Assembly: GCA_030762175.1 (NCBI GenBank)
Contig: CM060833.1
Location: 6,575,001 to 6,639,000, forward strand
DNA length: 64,000 nucleotides
Direction of reading: 5' to 3'
Origin: Metallyticus violacea
Lineage: Eukaryota > Arthropoda > Insecta > Mantodea > Metallyticidae
The position numbers and the translations under genes were made by a program. Numbering within the stretch: the first letter of the stretch is position 1; each line of letters opens with the position of its first letter. The notes beneath the pieces were generated by a model, which was not told the origin of the DNA, ran no database searches, and saw only the letters and a list, made by a program, of their open reading frames with translations. Positions 36,635 to 42,305 of this stretch are shown here, piece after piece.

Positions 36635-38361
36635 TTAACGTTCTAGGGTCGAAATTTCTTTGTCTCATCAAAACTCGGTGTATATTACCATCATTTAAGG
36701 AACAATCGTTAACCAGCAAAATTGGATCATTGGGGTGGGATTAACCTAAAGCCAAAATTTAAAAAGCACTCTATCGGCATAAAATATTTGTTTTTTTCGC
36801 AGCGAAACTCGGTGTATACCATTAAAATAAAATTATAAAAACAGATTCTGAAAATCGGGTAAAACGAACAATTAGCAGTATGCGAAAATTTAAAAAATGG
36901 GGTTAAAGCGAAATTTAATGGTCGCAATTTTTTTTCTCTACGAAAATTGAAATAAAATAAGAAAAATAGTTTCTGAAAATTAGGGAACTCGGACCTTTGG
37001 GAGTAGTGGTATGCTGAAAACCGAAATTTAAAAAGCACTCTACTGTTTTAATTTTCTCTATATTGTTTTGAAACAAAAAGATAAATTAACTCAGCATATA
37101 AACTTTATTTATAACAATGCATATATTCTATATTTATCAAAAGTATCGTCGTAAAGATATCAAATGGGAAATATAATCTAATATATGTGAGAATTACATT
37201 TGTATGTAAGAGCGTTCTGTAATAACCTTCAGAAAACGTCTGTGTTATGTTTTTACTACAATAATATTTAAATTAAATTTCAAAGTCACTGAAAATCAAT
37301 GTAACTTTTTTTTAATAGTGTTTAAGATCCGTTTTTACTATTGAGGCACCACAGGCGGTGGACACTGATGATACATGAGATGAAATGATATATTGGGAAA
37401 GGATTTTTTAAGGAAGGAAACGTTCCAGGCCTGAGTTTAGGGTACCTCCCCTTAAAAGGACGGTCCTGGCGGGATTCAAACCTCAGACCTCCCGCTCACG
37501 ACCTCAGCCACCCGTGTATATTGTTGATTGTGTATATTTGCTTAGTACATCGAAATTCAAATAGTAACATGTTTTTTTTTTATTGAAACATATGAACATC
37601 ATCTTAAATACACAATGTAACTCGAAACTTTCTGTTATTTCTCTCTATTTTAGTGAATGTAAAGATGATATTAAGGGCTCAGTTTATAAATATGGTTACA
37701 ATTAAATATATTTAAAAATACCTACACAGTGTAGCTTTGTCTAAGGGTGGTCATAAATTTCATTTAATTAATATTATAACATTAATTTTTAGGTTAATGT
37801 CAATAATAATAAGAAGAATAAAAAGAGAAAATAAGAATAAGTCGAAGAATAATAATTCTAAAAATGTGGCTTCTCTTTTGTAGTACTTATAGGCTGCAAG
37901 ATTTCTAATTTTGTTCCCCTAATCCACACAGTAATGCCGTAACTTATTTTATTTCATTAATTAATAAGACCATATTTTATATTTTGTTTTAAAGTTACTC
38001 TACTTGCTGAGGAATTCGCTTAGTTTACATAGTTCCGGCGTGACGGTCTTTTGTTTAACATGAAACACTGCCAAAAATCGTCGCATAGCAACCAATGCAA
38101 TGGAAAGCCTACACCTTGTGAGCAAAGGGTCCTCAAGGTGTGATGTTTTATTTTCTCAAAAGTAATAATTTTATGTGACTTACGTTCTCTCGGAAGATGC
38201 ATAAATTCCAACATGTTGCCGACTAGAGGGTAGGCAGGTGGACCTGGGAAACTGTCCACTTTTCGTATGAAGATCCACCTCCTCACTGCAGCGCGCAGCA
38301 CCCAAAGGAACACCATCACTATTATTATCCATTGCACCACCACGAGTTGTGATGCAATCAT
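824..38361 (-). CDS. CYP4: Cytochrome P450, CYP4 family, complete 12-exon gene
   Basis: Haem-thiolate monooxygenase expected to sit in the ER membrane and use NADPH-P450 reductase electrons. Exons (minus-strand order): 38361-38184, 33561-33455, 31294-31204, 26654-26472, 19136-19067, 16327-16201, 11726-11663, 9530-9421, 9320-9252, 8429-8261, 5326-5147, 999-824. They join in frame (intron phases 1,0,1,1,2,0,1,0,0,1,1) to 507 residues, normal for CYP4. Visible: N-terminal membrane anchor (residues 6-22), proline hinge FPGPPAYP (38-45), helix-C WHDRR (129-133), the CYP4 hallmark ETAMG (187-191), I-helix FEGHDTTT with Glu310, the residue family knowledge links to covalent haem attachment, ExxR as ETIR (368-371), FLPER (425-429), and haem loop [11 protein letters not shown] with ligand Cys448. 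No internal stop or frameshift. All introns are GT-AG, sized 100 bp to 7.3 kb. CYP4C, known from cockroaches, is the likely subfamily; substrate unknown. Confidence 0.95.
1000..4203. other. Intron 11, mostly unassigned
   Basis: AT-rich DNA with no recognised element, apart from a more GC-balanced stretch (about 2860-3360 and 3460-3660) that may be an old repeat. Short frames there have no motif I recognise. Confidence 0.4.
4204..5060 (+). mobile_element. Decayed mariner-like element, ITR family CTGTTCAATAAAG (copy 1)
   Basis: Starts with GGCTGTTCAATAAAG, then a leader and an AAAATGGAGGTGACATG start region shared with copies at 20.5 and 35.2 kb. Past an apparent internal loss it carries transposase pieces such as a VTEYLAK-like stretch and a catalytic-region remnant. 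Many stops. It ends only about 90 bp from exon 11's donor side, in intron 11. Confidence 0.6.
5147..5326 (-). CDS. CYP4: CYP4 exon 11: PERF and haem-binding loop
   Basis: Residues 390-449 plus one base. Includes [10 protein letters not shown] (PERF motif) and [10 protein letters not shown]; Cys448 is the axial haem thiolate and the following Gly450 codon is split with exon 12. CTGATTGCAG acceptor, GTAAGC donor. Confidence 0.96.
5854..6133 (-). mobile_element. tRNA-derived SINE, family A
   Basis: Minus-strand SINE. The tRNA-like head (GGTGGCCGA box A, GGGTTCGAAT-type box B) is at the right end and the tail TAAAACGGGTGTTAAACACC at the left. A 7-bp TAAAGGC flanks both sides, a possible short target duplication. 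In intron 10. Confidence 0.82.
6134..8260. other. Intron 10 remainder, nothing recognised
   Basis: AT-rich, with a slightly GC-richer patch near 6480-6680. No transposase motif, SINE head or duplicated block was identified. Confidence 0.4.
8261..8429 (-). CDS. CYP4: CYP4 exon 10: K-helix ExxR
   Basis: Residues 334-389 plus one base. The K-helix reads [19 protein letters not shown], with E368 and R371 as the ExxR pair. Acceptor GCTTGTTGAAG has a weak pyrimidine tract but is the only one that keeps phase and gives the usual 25-residue spacing before MKYLE. Donor GTAAAC. Confidence 0.93.
9095..9180. repeat. Dispersed repeat shared with 45440-45530
   Basis: About 85 bp containing TCGTATATCTTAGATTTTTC and TAGTTGCCATGA is repeated near-identically at 45440-45530. 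At the second site it lies just upstream of a transposase N-terminal fragment, so it may be the 5' leader of a mariner-type element. In intron 9. Confidence 0.65.
9252..9320 (-). CDS. CYP4: CYP4 exon 9: I-helix oxygen-activation motif
   Basis: 69-bp exon, residues 311-333: [20 protein letters not shown] and NVQ. Holds the acid-alcohol pair D313/T314 and the threonines of the P450 I-helix. Its acceptor, TTTTCTAG followed by GGAC, is identical to the acceptor of exon 8. Confidence 0.94.
9421..9530 (-). CDS. CYP4: CYP4 exon 8: helix H to start of I-helix
   Basis: Residues 274-310, with [11 protein letters not shown] and [12 protein letters not shown]. The last codon (9423-9421) is Glu310, so the catalytically important CYP4 glutamate sits exactly at the splice junction. 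The following intron is only 100 bp (9420-9321), by far the shortest in the gene. Confidence 0.94.
9909..10153 (+). mobile_element. tRNA-derived SINE, family B
   Basis: Sense-strand copy. The body reads through GGGCGTAAAAATCCTA, CTTCGGAAGGGAAGTAAAGC, GAGGCCTCTGAGCAAA and the tail GACGCTGATGACCTGA. The tRNA head is largely degraded. In intron 7. Confidence 0.75.
10272..11378 (+). mobile_element. Mariner-like transposon with matching ITRs, decayed (family T3, copy 1)
   Basis: The left end has GTTCGGAAATGATTTACAAT; the right end carries its inverted copy ATTGTAAATCATTTCCCGAA near 11352-11372. About 1.1 kb. The transposase N-terminus (10463 on) reads [20 protein letters not shown] and continues through an HTH region in shifted frames; stops and frameshifts break it. 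A second, SINE-interrupted copy lies at 56.9-57.8 kb. Confidence 0.78.
11663..11726 (-). CDS. CYP4: CYP4 exon 7
   Basis: 64-bp exon, residues 253-273 plus one base: [20 protein letters not shown], the variable G-H linker, beginning with the VI(R/Q)ER motif usual here in CYP4. TTTTGTTCCAG acceptor, GTAAGC donor. Confidence 0.88.
11727..12552. other. Intron 6 left part, nothing recognised
   Basis: AT-rich DNA beside exon 7 without identifiable elements. Confidence 0.4.
12553..12810 (-). mobile_element. tRNA-derived SINE, family A
   Basis: Complete-looking minus-strand copy with tail CGTTAAACAC at the left and tRNA-like head CCATGGGTGG at the right. TATAATATAT occurs on both sides, a plausible target duplication though AT-rich. 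In intron 6. Confidence 0.83.
12830..13330 (-). repeat. Compound AT-rich intronic repeat, copy C
   Basis: Diverged units with GAAATTCGGCATATAATAA, CCCAAAATTTAA and AATCAGAGAAATCCGGCTAT, ending in GGAATTCGCTTAGTTTATG. The same units and the same end motif occur at 29.8-30.96 kb and 36.6-38.06 kb. Confidence 0.5.
14040..14900 (+). mobile_element. Mariner-type transposase remnant
   Basis: In broken frames: WTEDLGRGPP-like linker, a HDNA-type catalytic segment near 14545, and a C-terminal region resembling [17 protein letters not shown](V) in shifted frame (14700-14880). A run of nine G at 14425-14433 interrupts it. In intron 6. Confidence 0.5.
15355..16130 (+). mobile_element. hAT-type element 3' part (family hAT-B, copy 1)
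   Basis: Encodes [20 protein letters not shown] near 16035-16095, the hAT C-terminal dimerisation signature, preceded by a long block shared with the copies at 60.3 and 62.7 kb (opposite orientation). Decayed; ends 70 bp from exon 6. Confidence 0.65.
16201..16327 (-). CDS. CYP4: CYP4 exon 6
   Basis: Residues 210-252. Contains [19 protein letters not shown] and [10 protein letters not shown], matching the F-G region of CYP4 enzymes. It is too short and too split to show as a long open frame; found from conserved residues plus an ATGTTTCAG acceptor and a GTAAAT donor that keep phase. Confidence 0.91.
16897..18178 (-). mobile_element. Long-ITR Tc1/mariner-like transposon, nearly full length (family T2, copy 1)
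   Basis: Inverted ends of about 90 bp: the left end near 16907-17001 and the right end near 18065-18160 share ACAGACATA and AGAGTATCTCTCCAAGTTT in opposite orientation. The transposase starts at 18001 with [20 protein letters not shown], then [31 protein letters not shown] (first catalytic Asp), [20 protein letters not shown] and [13 protein letters not shown]. Stops and frameshifts are present. It fills most of intron 5 and lies in the gene's orientation. Confidence 0.88.
19067..19136 (-). CDS. CYP4: CYP4 exon 5: ETAMG motif
   Basis: Small 70-bp exon, residues 187-209 plus two bases. Encodes [19 protein letters not shown] is diagnostic for insect CYP4 proteins. Acceptor CGTTTGTTTCAG, donor GTAAGT. 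It lies about 100 bp to the left of a full-length mariner element in intron 4. Confidence 0.93.
19243..20456 (+). mobile_element. Full-length mariner element with ITRs and TA duplication, inactive (family M, copy 1)
   Basis: 1,214 bp flanked by TA at 19241-19242 and 20457-20458. The 5' end CGAGGGTAGGTTCATAAGTT matches the inverted 3' end ACTTATGGACCTACTG. The transposase begins at 19411 ([18 protein letters not shown]) and shows VTGDET-, [10 protein letters not shown] and SPDYF-type blocks of a mariner DDE/D domain. A four-base duplication near 19631 shifts frame, and stops at about 19767 and 20101 break it. Opposite to the P450, in intron 4. Confidence 0.92.
20459..21390 (+). mobile_element. 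Decayed mariner-like element, ITR family CTGTTCAATAAAG (copy 2)
   Basis: Directly abuts the mariner above. The N-terminus [20 protein letters not shown] starts at 20628 and leads to an HTH region that stops at about 20836. Downstream blocks ([23 protein letters not shown]) match the 4.2-kb copy. The 5' end is diverged. Confidence 0.62.
22119..22350 (+). mobile_element. tRNA-derived SINE, family A, 3'-truncated
   Basis: Head CGCCACGGGTGGCCGAG, box B GGGGTTCGAATC, then body through CATAAATGGCAAATGCCGGG to ATGTATCATCAGTG, where homology stops. It adjoins a transposase fragment on the other strand. In intron 4. Confidence 0.84.
22353..22640 (-). mobile_element. Mariner transposase N-terminal fragment
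   Basis: A minus-strand frame contains [20 protein letters not shown] followed by [20 protein letters not shown], a helix-turn-helix of the mariner type. No catalytic domain follows; the family-A SINE abuts its 3' side. Confidence 0.5.
23858..24105 (-). mobile_element. tRNA-derived SINE, family B, inside hAT-A
   Basis: GGACGCTCTTTAACATCTCA, GAGGCCTC and CTTCCGAAGGAAGCC on the plus strand identify an antisense copy. It splits the hAT reading order between the LLPILI and KTNFGG blocks. The tRNA head at the right is diverged. Confidence 0.82.
24485..25157 (+). mobile_element. Non-autonomous DNA transposon (family T5, copy 1) inside hAT-A
   Basis: Ends AGGGTACCAACAAATGTATT and GTATACATTTTTTTGGCACT are inverted. 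The internal frame (24762-25040) joins an N-terminal piece, [20 protein letters not shown], directly to a C-terminal piece, [20 protein letters not shown], missing the catalytic core. The same joint occurs in the 57.9-kb copy, so the deletion predates both. Confidence 0.77.
26472..26654 (-). CDS. CYP4: CYP4 exon 4: helix C
   Basis: Residues 126-186. Begins [18 protein letters not shown]129 and R133 form the helix-C WxxxR motif that contacts the haem propionates. Continues to CALDIIC just before the ETAMG motif. Acceptor CTTAATTTCAG, donor GTAAGT; the intron following it (intron 4, about 7.3 kb) is the largest in the gene. Confidence 0.94.
26860..27480 (-). mobile_element. Mariner transposase catalytic fragment
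   Basis: Broken minus-strand frames contain [16 protein letters not shown] (first catalytic Asp), [29 protein letters not shown] and an NAP-type second region. Another mariner fragment abuts on the right. In intron 3? no: it lies just beyond exon 4's acceptor, that is, in intron 3. Confidence 0.62.
27490..28230 (-). mobile_element. Second mariner transposase fragment (different family)
   Basis: Minus-strand frames: an [20 protein letters not shown] linker/HTH segment, [29 protein letters not shown], and in shifted frame [14 protein letters not shown] and LLHDNA. N-terminal and central regions are present, with stops. In intron 3. Confidence 0.67.
28877..29105 (-). mobile_element. tRNA-derived SINE, family B
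   Basis: Antisense copy: GCTCTTTAACATCTCAGGTC, GAGGCCTCTTCTTTCAGGCT and TTCCGAAGGAAGCCATACTT. The tRNA head is lost after CGGTCCTGG. In intron 3. Confidence 0.77.
29780..30960 (-). repeat. Compound AT-rich intronic repeat, copy B
   Basis: Three to four diverged units of roughly 110-130 bp (markers AAATTTAAAAATCGC and TAGCGGCA) run from 29780 to 30310. A block ending AAGGGCTCAGTTCATAAA follows, then the end motif GAATTCGCTTAGTGTG. The order matches copy A at 36.64-38.06 kb. Confidence 0.55.
30458..30813. repeat. 178-bp perfect-register tandem duplication
   Basis: Units at 30458-30635 and 30636-30813 begin GCATATAATAAAAATTAAAT and end CTTTCTGTTATTTCT, with only a handful of substitutions. The copy in intron 1 has one unit, so this duplication is local and recent. 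Confidence 0.88.
31204..31294 (-). CDS. CYP4: CYP4 exon 3
   Basis: Residues 96-125 plus one base. Carries [20 protein letters not shown], the very conserved B-C region of CYP4 proteins. Flanked by a TTTCTTTCCAG acceptor and a GTAAGT donor. Confidence 0.93.
31804..31877. repeat. (TAG)n microsatellite
   Basis: About 24 uninterrupted TAG units in intron 2. Both strands read as long valine or tyrosine runs, which are artefacts. Confidence 0.97.
32040..32340 (-). mobile_element. Possible LINE 3' fragment
   Basis: C-rich plus strand; the minus frame reads [20 protein letters not shown] and [14 protein letters not shown]. The words GAGCTGTTTCACTTTG and AAATTTACCTACTC recur at 34.6 and 55.4 kb, suggesting one family. 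Assignment to a LINE is inference. Confidence 0.35.
33232..33278 (+). mobile_element. SINE family A, 3' tail only
   Basis: GTGGAGCCTCAGTAGTAAAA then ACGGGCGTTAAAC and an A-rich end: the last ~47 bp of the family. 5'-truncated. It follows a short transposase N-terminal-like stretch (33088-33210). In intron 2. Confidence 0.65.
33285..33385 (-). repeat. Compound AT-rich intronic repeat, copy D (end module)
   Basis: CAGTAATGCCGTTAT and CTTGCTGAGCAATTCACTTA match the end of copy A (37.92-38.05 kb). Here the motif still holds a GTAAGT donor-like word on the minus strand, which is changed in the other copies. It lies 70 bp beyond exon 2. Confidence 0.5.
33455..33561 (-). CDS. CYP4: CYP4 exon 2
   Basis: Residues 60-95 (first codon split with exon 1, giving Gln60). 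Contains [20 protein letters not shown], the beta-1 sheet region of CYP4 enzymes. The acceptor is a TTCTTACAG and the donor GTAACA; the reading phase matches both neighbours. Confidence 0.92.
33670..33927 (-). mobile_element. tRNA-derived SINE, family B
   Basis: Antisense, nearly complete; the tRNA head is retained as GGTTACCACTACACCACCAG at the right end and GGACGCTCTTTAACACCTCA at the left. In intron 1. Confidence 0.84.
33928..34569. other. Intron 1 segment, nothing recognised
   Basis: AT-rich DNA between the SINE and the LINE-like stretch; no motif seen. Confidence 0.4.
34570..35200 (-). mobile_element. Possible LINE 3' fragment, second copy
   Basis: Shares CTGAGCTGTCTCACTTCCCT and AAATTTACCTAATC with 32.1 and 55.4 kb. 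The minus frame has [17 protein letters not shown] and basic linker sequence but no RT motif. Confidence 0.35.
35219..35950 (+). mobile_element. Decayed mariner-like element, ITR family CTGTTCAATAAAG (copy 3)
   Basis: Begins TACGAGGGCTGTTCAATAAA, the best-preserved end of this family. AAAATGGAAATAGC marks the start region; further on, a CCCTATAGCCCAGATTTAGC stretch corresponds to a YSPDLA-type catalytic block. Internally deleted. In intron 1. Confidence 0.65.
35628..35643. repeat. (CA)8 dinucleotide
   Basis: Short CA run inside the decayed mariner copy. Confidence 0.85.
36579..36631. repeat. (TG)26 microsatellite
   Basis: 53 bp of uninterrupted TG in intron 1, at the start of the compound repeat copy A. 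Confidence 0.97.
36640..38060 (-). repeat. Compound AT-rich intronic repeat, copy A
   Basis: Diverged units (AAATTTAAAAAGCACTCTA) at 36700-37040, then the block found in copy B (ACATATGAACATCATCTTAA, CTTTCTGTTATTTCTCTCTA), interrupted by a family-A SINE, and the end motif GAATTCGCTTAGTTTACATA at 38011. The longest copy, in intron 1. Confidence 0.55.
37306..37517 (-). mobile_element. tRNA-derived SINE, family A, inside compound repeat
   Basis: Antisense copy with internal deletions. It splits the GATGTAACTTTCGATTG region of the compound repeat, whose unsplit version is at 30500, so the insertion came after the repeat duplicated. Confidence 0.82.
38184..38361 (-). CDS. CYP4: CYP4 exon 1: start codon, membrane anchor, proline hinge
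   Basis: Encodes residues 1-59 plus one base. The ATG at 38361 is the first in frame and opens a hydrophobic helix (about residues 6-22) followed by basic residues RAAVRRW, then the [12 protein letters not shown] hinge: a standard microsomal P450 N-terminus. The exon ends at a consensus GTAAGT donor (38183-38178). A TATA-like element lies about 30 bp upstream of the ATG, which implies a very short leader unless there is an upstream non-coding exon. Confidence 0.93.
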
Positions 38362-38389
38362 GCTTTGTCCGCGTAGAGCTTAAGATTCA

Positions 38390-38398
38390 CTTTATAGC
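38390..38398 (-). promoter_or_regulatory. TATA-like element upstream of the CYP4 start
   Basis: GCTATAAAG on the minus strand, about 30 bp before the ATG. A TSS 25-30 bp downstream would give a leader of only a few bases, so it may be coincidental or serve an unusually short leader. No clear insect initiator was seen. Confidence 0.3.
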
Positions 38399-38790
38399 AA
38401 TCCACTTTTGTCAGTGAGAAGAAAACACCAAAACCCTATACAGTTAAATGTTAAATACAAAACCCTTCCCAATTTGAATATGAAACACAATACAGTTGCC
38501 CCACTTACGACCTCTCTCAGTCTGTTTGTGAGATTCAAAACTGAACGTTTCTTAACAAAAACCACGCGTCCGTTCACACTGCGGCCATTGCTGTTCTTAA
38601 ACTGTTCTTAAACTAGCGTTACCTTTCCTTTAACAATAGCCGGTTGCCTCCCCCTTATCTTTAACCTGCGTAAGCGCGCTCGCGATAGCCACCGACAAGT
38701 TTTAACTAACGGATACTCCTGCCAAGAAGCGCTCTCATCTGTTACAGGAATACCAGCGGGTAACTAGGGAAAAAACATGCCAGGTTTACC
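38399..38790 (-). other. CYP4 upstream flank, GC-richer
   Basis: Less AT-rich than its surroundings, with GCGCGCTCGCG and an 11-bp direct repeat CTGTTCTTAAA (38592-38613). No element or gene recognised; presumed promoter-proximal DNA. Confidence 0.4.
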
Positions 38791-38799
38791 CTGTGAGAC

Positions 38800-39950
38800 T
38801 TTTAAATACAGTACATGTTCAACAAACACTTTCCCACTTCCAGATATAACAGGTTTGTCAAAGCAATTTTGATAAGTCGTAACTAATTTGTGGGTTTTAA
38901 CAAATTGGCATGTAGTTCCAAACTATAGGAAAGTTTTCAGACACGTCAAATTGCATCTCTCTCCACCACGCTCTATACACTTCCTTATGCTCAAAAACCA
39001 TTTATCAAAGCACCCCTGCCACACATTTCCCTCAAGGGTGAAAAATTCATTTTTATCGCTCTCCTTGCATGCGATTATTTTACCACTGGGAAGAGAAATA
39101 ACGCATAGAATCAGGTTAGGACTGTAGGGAGGATGAATTATGAGTATGACCTCTCTGAACTGTGAACTATTAGCCGTGAGAGTGAAGGCGTTGTCATGGT
39201 GAAGCAGGTTTCGCCTCAGTCCTGCCCTTGGACATCATTCTCGGATCTTGTCAGGCAGGCTGTGGTGTATCACTCAGCAGTAACCGTACTTTGCTCCTCC
39301 AGAGAAGTTGTGACCTTCCCAATACTTCGGCCCCTCCTCACTTTCGTTGGTAGATGGTCATCTGGAAAGATTCAAACTCGTTTGGGTTCCGGGTAGAATT
39401 GACAAATCCATGTTTCATCATCCGTGATGTCATCTGAAACATGCCCTGAGCTCCCCCTCTGAAAATGATCATGCAGAATTTTTGCAATTGCTGGCGATCC
39501 AATCTGGAAGGCTGCCTCGCTGTCCCTAAATGTTTTCGCGTATCATTTTTAACATCGTTACAAGGCTTTCCTCAGTCACTTCCGTTGCCGGACGCCCACT
39601 TCTCTCCATATGTTGCAGTAAAGTTTGGCTCCTTTTAAATTCTGCAAAACAGTGGAAAACTGTTGCCCTAGATGGAGCAAGGTCGCAAAAAATATGTTAC
39701 AAGCGTCAAGGCTTTGTGACTCATTTAAATCACTTTTGAAATTATAAAGAATCATAGCGCGAAAGTGCTCTCTCTCCTGCTCCATCGTAACGACTGGCTG
39801 ACTGTGCACGAGAGAGGTTGTTTACCCTCACACTCTGGATTATGGGAGTGAGCAGGGTCGATAAATGATACCGTTTTACTCGTAAGGGATGGGCACCACG
39901 TGACACACTCCTTTTAAGTGGCGAACATTGACTTTTCCCCAACTATACAG
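38800..39950 (-). mobile_element. Mariner-type transposase remnant
   Basis: Minus-strand frames: an FKSDLNESQSLDA-type HTH start (39700-39790), HMERSGRP linker near 39590-39610, MTSRMMKHGFVNS first-Asp area near 39400-39440, and HPPYSPNLIL (39110-39140), the catalytic SPD(L) block. Each sits in a different frame. Confidence 0.6.
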
Positions 39951-40009
39951 TCGTTGTGACCCTCGCATACTCTACTAAGCGGTAAATTTCAACTAAATTA
40001 CGAGAAAGT

Positions 40010-40530
40010 TTGTTAAGCTGTATAACTGTTGGTAATATGGTTCTCGTAACGGTTTTGTTCATGTTTTCAAACAGATGCAACTGTTGGCAGCTGTCTTAAG
40101 CGATCGGTGTAACACGTTACGTAGAAATAGATAAAGTCGAGTATCGTGTAGTGATAAAACATTTTTATTTAAAAAAGTTGACTGCAGCCCAGATACAAAC
40201 TGAGCTGAAGGAAATTCATGGGGACTGTGCATCAGCACTCAAGGAAAACAATTTTAAACGTGGCCGTACGGTCACTGTAGATGTTGCACGTTCCAGTCGT
40301 CCGATAGAGGTTTCTTCTGGAGAAATGGTCAATAAAATTCATGGCATCGTGACAGTAGACCATCGTTTTAAAATTTGTGAGGATGCTGAGATTGGCGGCA
40401 TCTCATATGAACGGGTACATGAAGTTCTGCATATGAAAAAGCTGAGTGCGCGATGGGTGCCGCGTTTTTTTTTTTTTTTATTGCAGACCAAAAACGTTCT
40501 AAGAAGGGCATTTCAAAACCGTGTTTGAAA
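40010..40530 (+). mobile_element. Mariner N-terminal fragment
   Basis: The frame from 40140 reads VVIKHFYLKKLTAAQIQTEL, then RSSRPIEVSSGEMVNKIHG and VHEVLHMKKLSARWVPR, the paired HTH domains of a mariner transposase. It ends at a T run before any catalytic residue. Confidence 0.65.
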
Positions 40531-40788
40531 AATTGCAGCATAATGTGTTTTATAATGCTTTTTGTCTAAATTTTGACAGTGCATTTATTATTATTTTGGT
40601 ATAAATATAATTTGATTGCAGCGTCGACAAGTTCCAGTAGCATGTTTGAGTCCGTCTTCATTTGGATTATGTAAACAAACTATACATAATTCTTACTGAT
40701 GGGCATTTATCTCCAAAATCCCCTTGATGTTAAGGGTCCTTTCAGCTATAATACCATCATAACAAATCTCACAGTAAAATATTACTTT

Positions 40789-41061
40789 TTTTTTTATTGA
40801 TTTATTTATGCACCCTCTTTATCATCTCAAGTCATCAGCGTCCCATTCAACTCAGGCGTGAAACGACAGATAAATTTTGCTCAGAGGCCTCTCTTTCGGG
40901 CTTGAGGTTCTTTTACGTGCCGTAAATTAGCGACATGGGACTCACGGCTTTACTTCCCTTCCGAAGGAAGCCGGAAAAAATCCATCGGTACTGGCCGGGT
41001 TCGAACCCGCGTTTTGGGTGTAGGAGGCAAGTATGGTAACCACTACACCACCAGGACCGAC
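40789..41061 (-). mobile_element. tRNA-derived SINE, family B, with 12-bp target duplication
   Basis: Antisense, full length. The tRNA head (GGGTTCGAAC box B; GTATGGTAACCACTACACCA) is intact at the right. AAATATTACTTT occurs at 40777-40788 and 41062-41073: a clean target-site duplication beside the T tail. Confidence 0.9.
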
Positions 41062-41773
41062 AAATATTACTTTATAACAACACAGGTACAATCTCAAATG
41101 TAACTATTCAGGATATAAAATATTTTACGAAATTGTCAGGAATATTTCGGACAAGAGCAAACTGTGGAAGACCTTGACCCGTCCTGCATACGCTGGTAGA
41201 GTAATTACCTTTAGTGAACAGAGCAATCTGTAGATATTGTAACCTGTTTGTTATCGATAAGCTTCTGTCAGGCGACTGACGTTTTCTCAGAAATTCAGTC
41301 ATACAAATGGGGAAATATTTTAAGCTTTGTAATATTATCGGTATTTTAGGCGGACACAAAAAGGTAATTCCATCAATTTCCTTGTTACGAAATCGAAAAA
41401 ATTTTAGTACATTTTTCTAAGTATTCTTTGCACCAATAAATACAGTGGTACAACCTGATAAAAGTTTCCTGCAAAATGCTTCGATAGTTTCCCCATTTTA
41501 AAATGTGAATGTCCATCTTTCGTTATTATTTTTGTAATATATTAAGTGACTTTGGAGAAAAGGATGGATGCTGTATATCTTGGTCATTGTTCGCGATCTG
41601 TCAAGAAAAAATTAATTTTTCAATAAACGACGTAAATTTTCTAAAAAGTGAAAAATTATAGAAAATGCTATACTAGTGTACCTCCTGCGATTTTATTAGT
41701 ATCAAATATTAAGGATACGTGTCATAATAGAGAGAGAAAATATGTTGGACTTTTTTAAATATACAAGTTCAGT

Positions 41774-41789
41774 CCCCCCCCCCCCCCCC
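41774..41789. repeat. C16 homopolymer
   Basis: Sixteen consecutive C; the longest of several poly-C/G runs in this window. Confidence 0.95.
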
Positions 41790-41877
41790 GTCAGTGCTTA
41801 AATTTTAAGCAGTGGAAAGGTTCAAATGCACAACACACTTGTAGTGGTCTCGGTTCAGTTCTGACCTTGGCTATATT

Positions 41878-42025
41878 TGGTTTATTTACGGATCTCTTTA
41901 ACATCAGCGTCCCATTCAATTTTGCTCAGAGGCCTCGACTTTCAGGTTTGAGATTCTTTATCGTGCCGTAAATGTACAACACAGGACCCATGTCTTTACT
42001 TCCTTTTCGAAGGAAAACATACTTA
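41878..42025 (-). mobile_element. SINE family B fragment
   Basis: TTTATTTACGGATCTCTTTA to CTTCCTTTTCGAAGGAAAAC with an internal deletion. It lacks the tRNA head. Confidence 0.72.
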
Positions 42026-42305
42026 GCAATGGCGGCATCACATGCAAATATTTTCTAAAATTAAACATTTTCTATTATTTCACCATCAATGTTGAGTAAC
42101 ATGTTTTTAAACTGATTTTAAAATCTGAAGATGCTGATATTAATAATTAATGGGTAAATTGCACATAAAGCAACAAAAATGTTAAAAAAAAAATAAAGGT
42201 TTTCTGGTTTATTTACAATAATTATGATTAAGGTTTGCCAAAATTAAAAAAAAAACTGTTTATAATTTAGGAATGGTTGTACCTGAGGATTATGATGTGT
42301 TTGTA

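Noticed and set aside
36499..36744. Open frame with Cys-Val repeats
   Set aside because: It is the (TG)26 microsatellite read as protein.
38020..38183. Extension of exon 1 frame past residue 59
   Set aside because: The frame runs through a consensus donor into intronic repeat; P450 homology resumes only in exon 2.
41000..41060. Possible antisense tRNA gene
   Set aside because: It is the head of a family-B SINE with target duplications, not a free tRNA.
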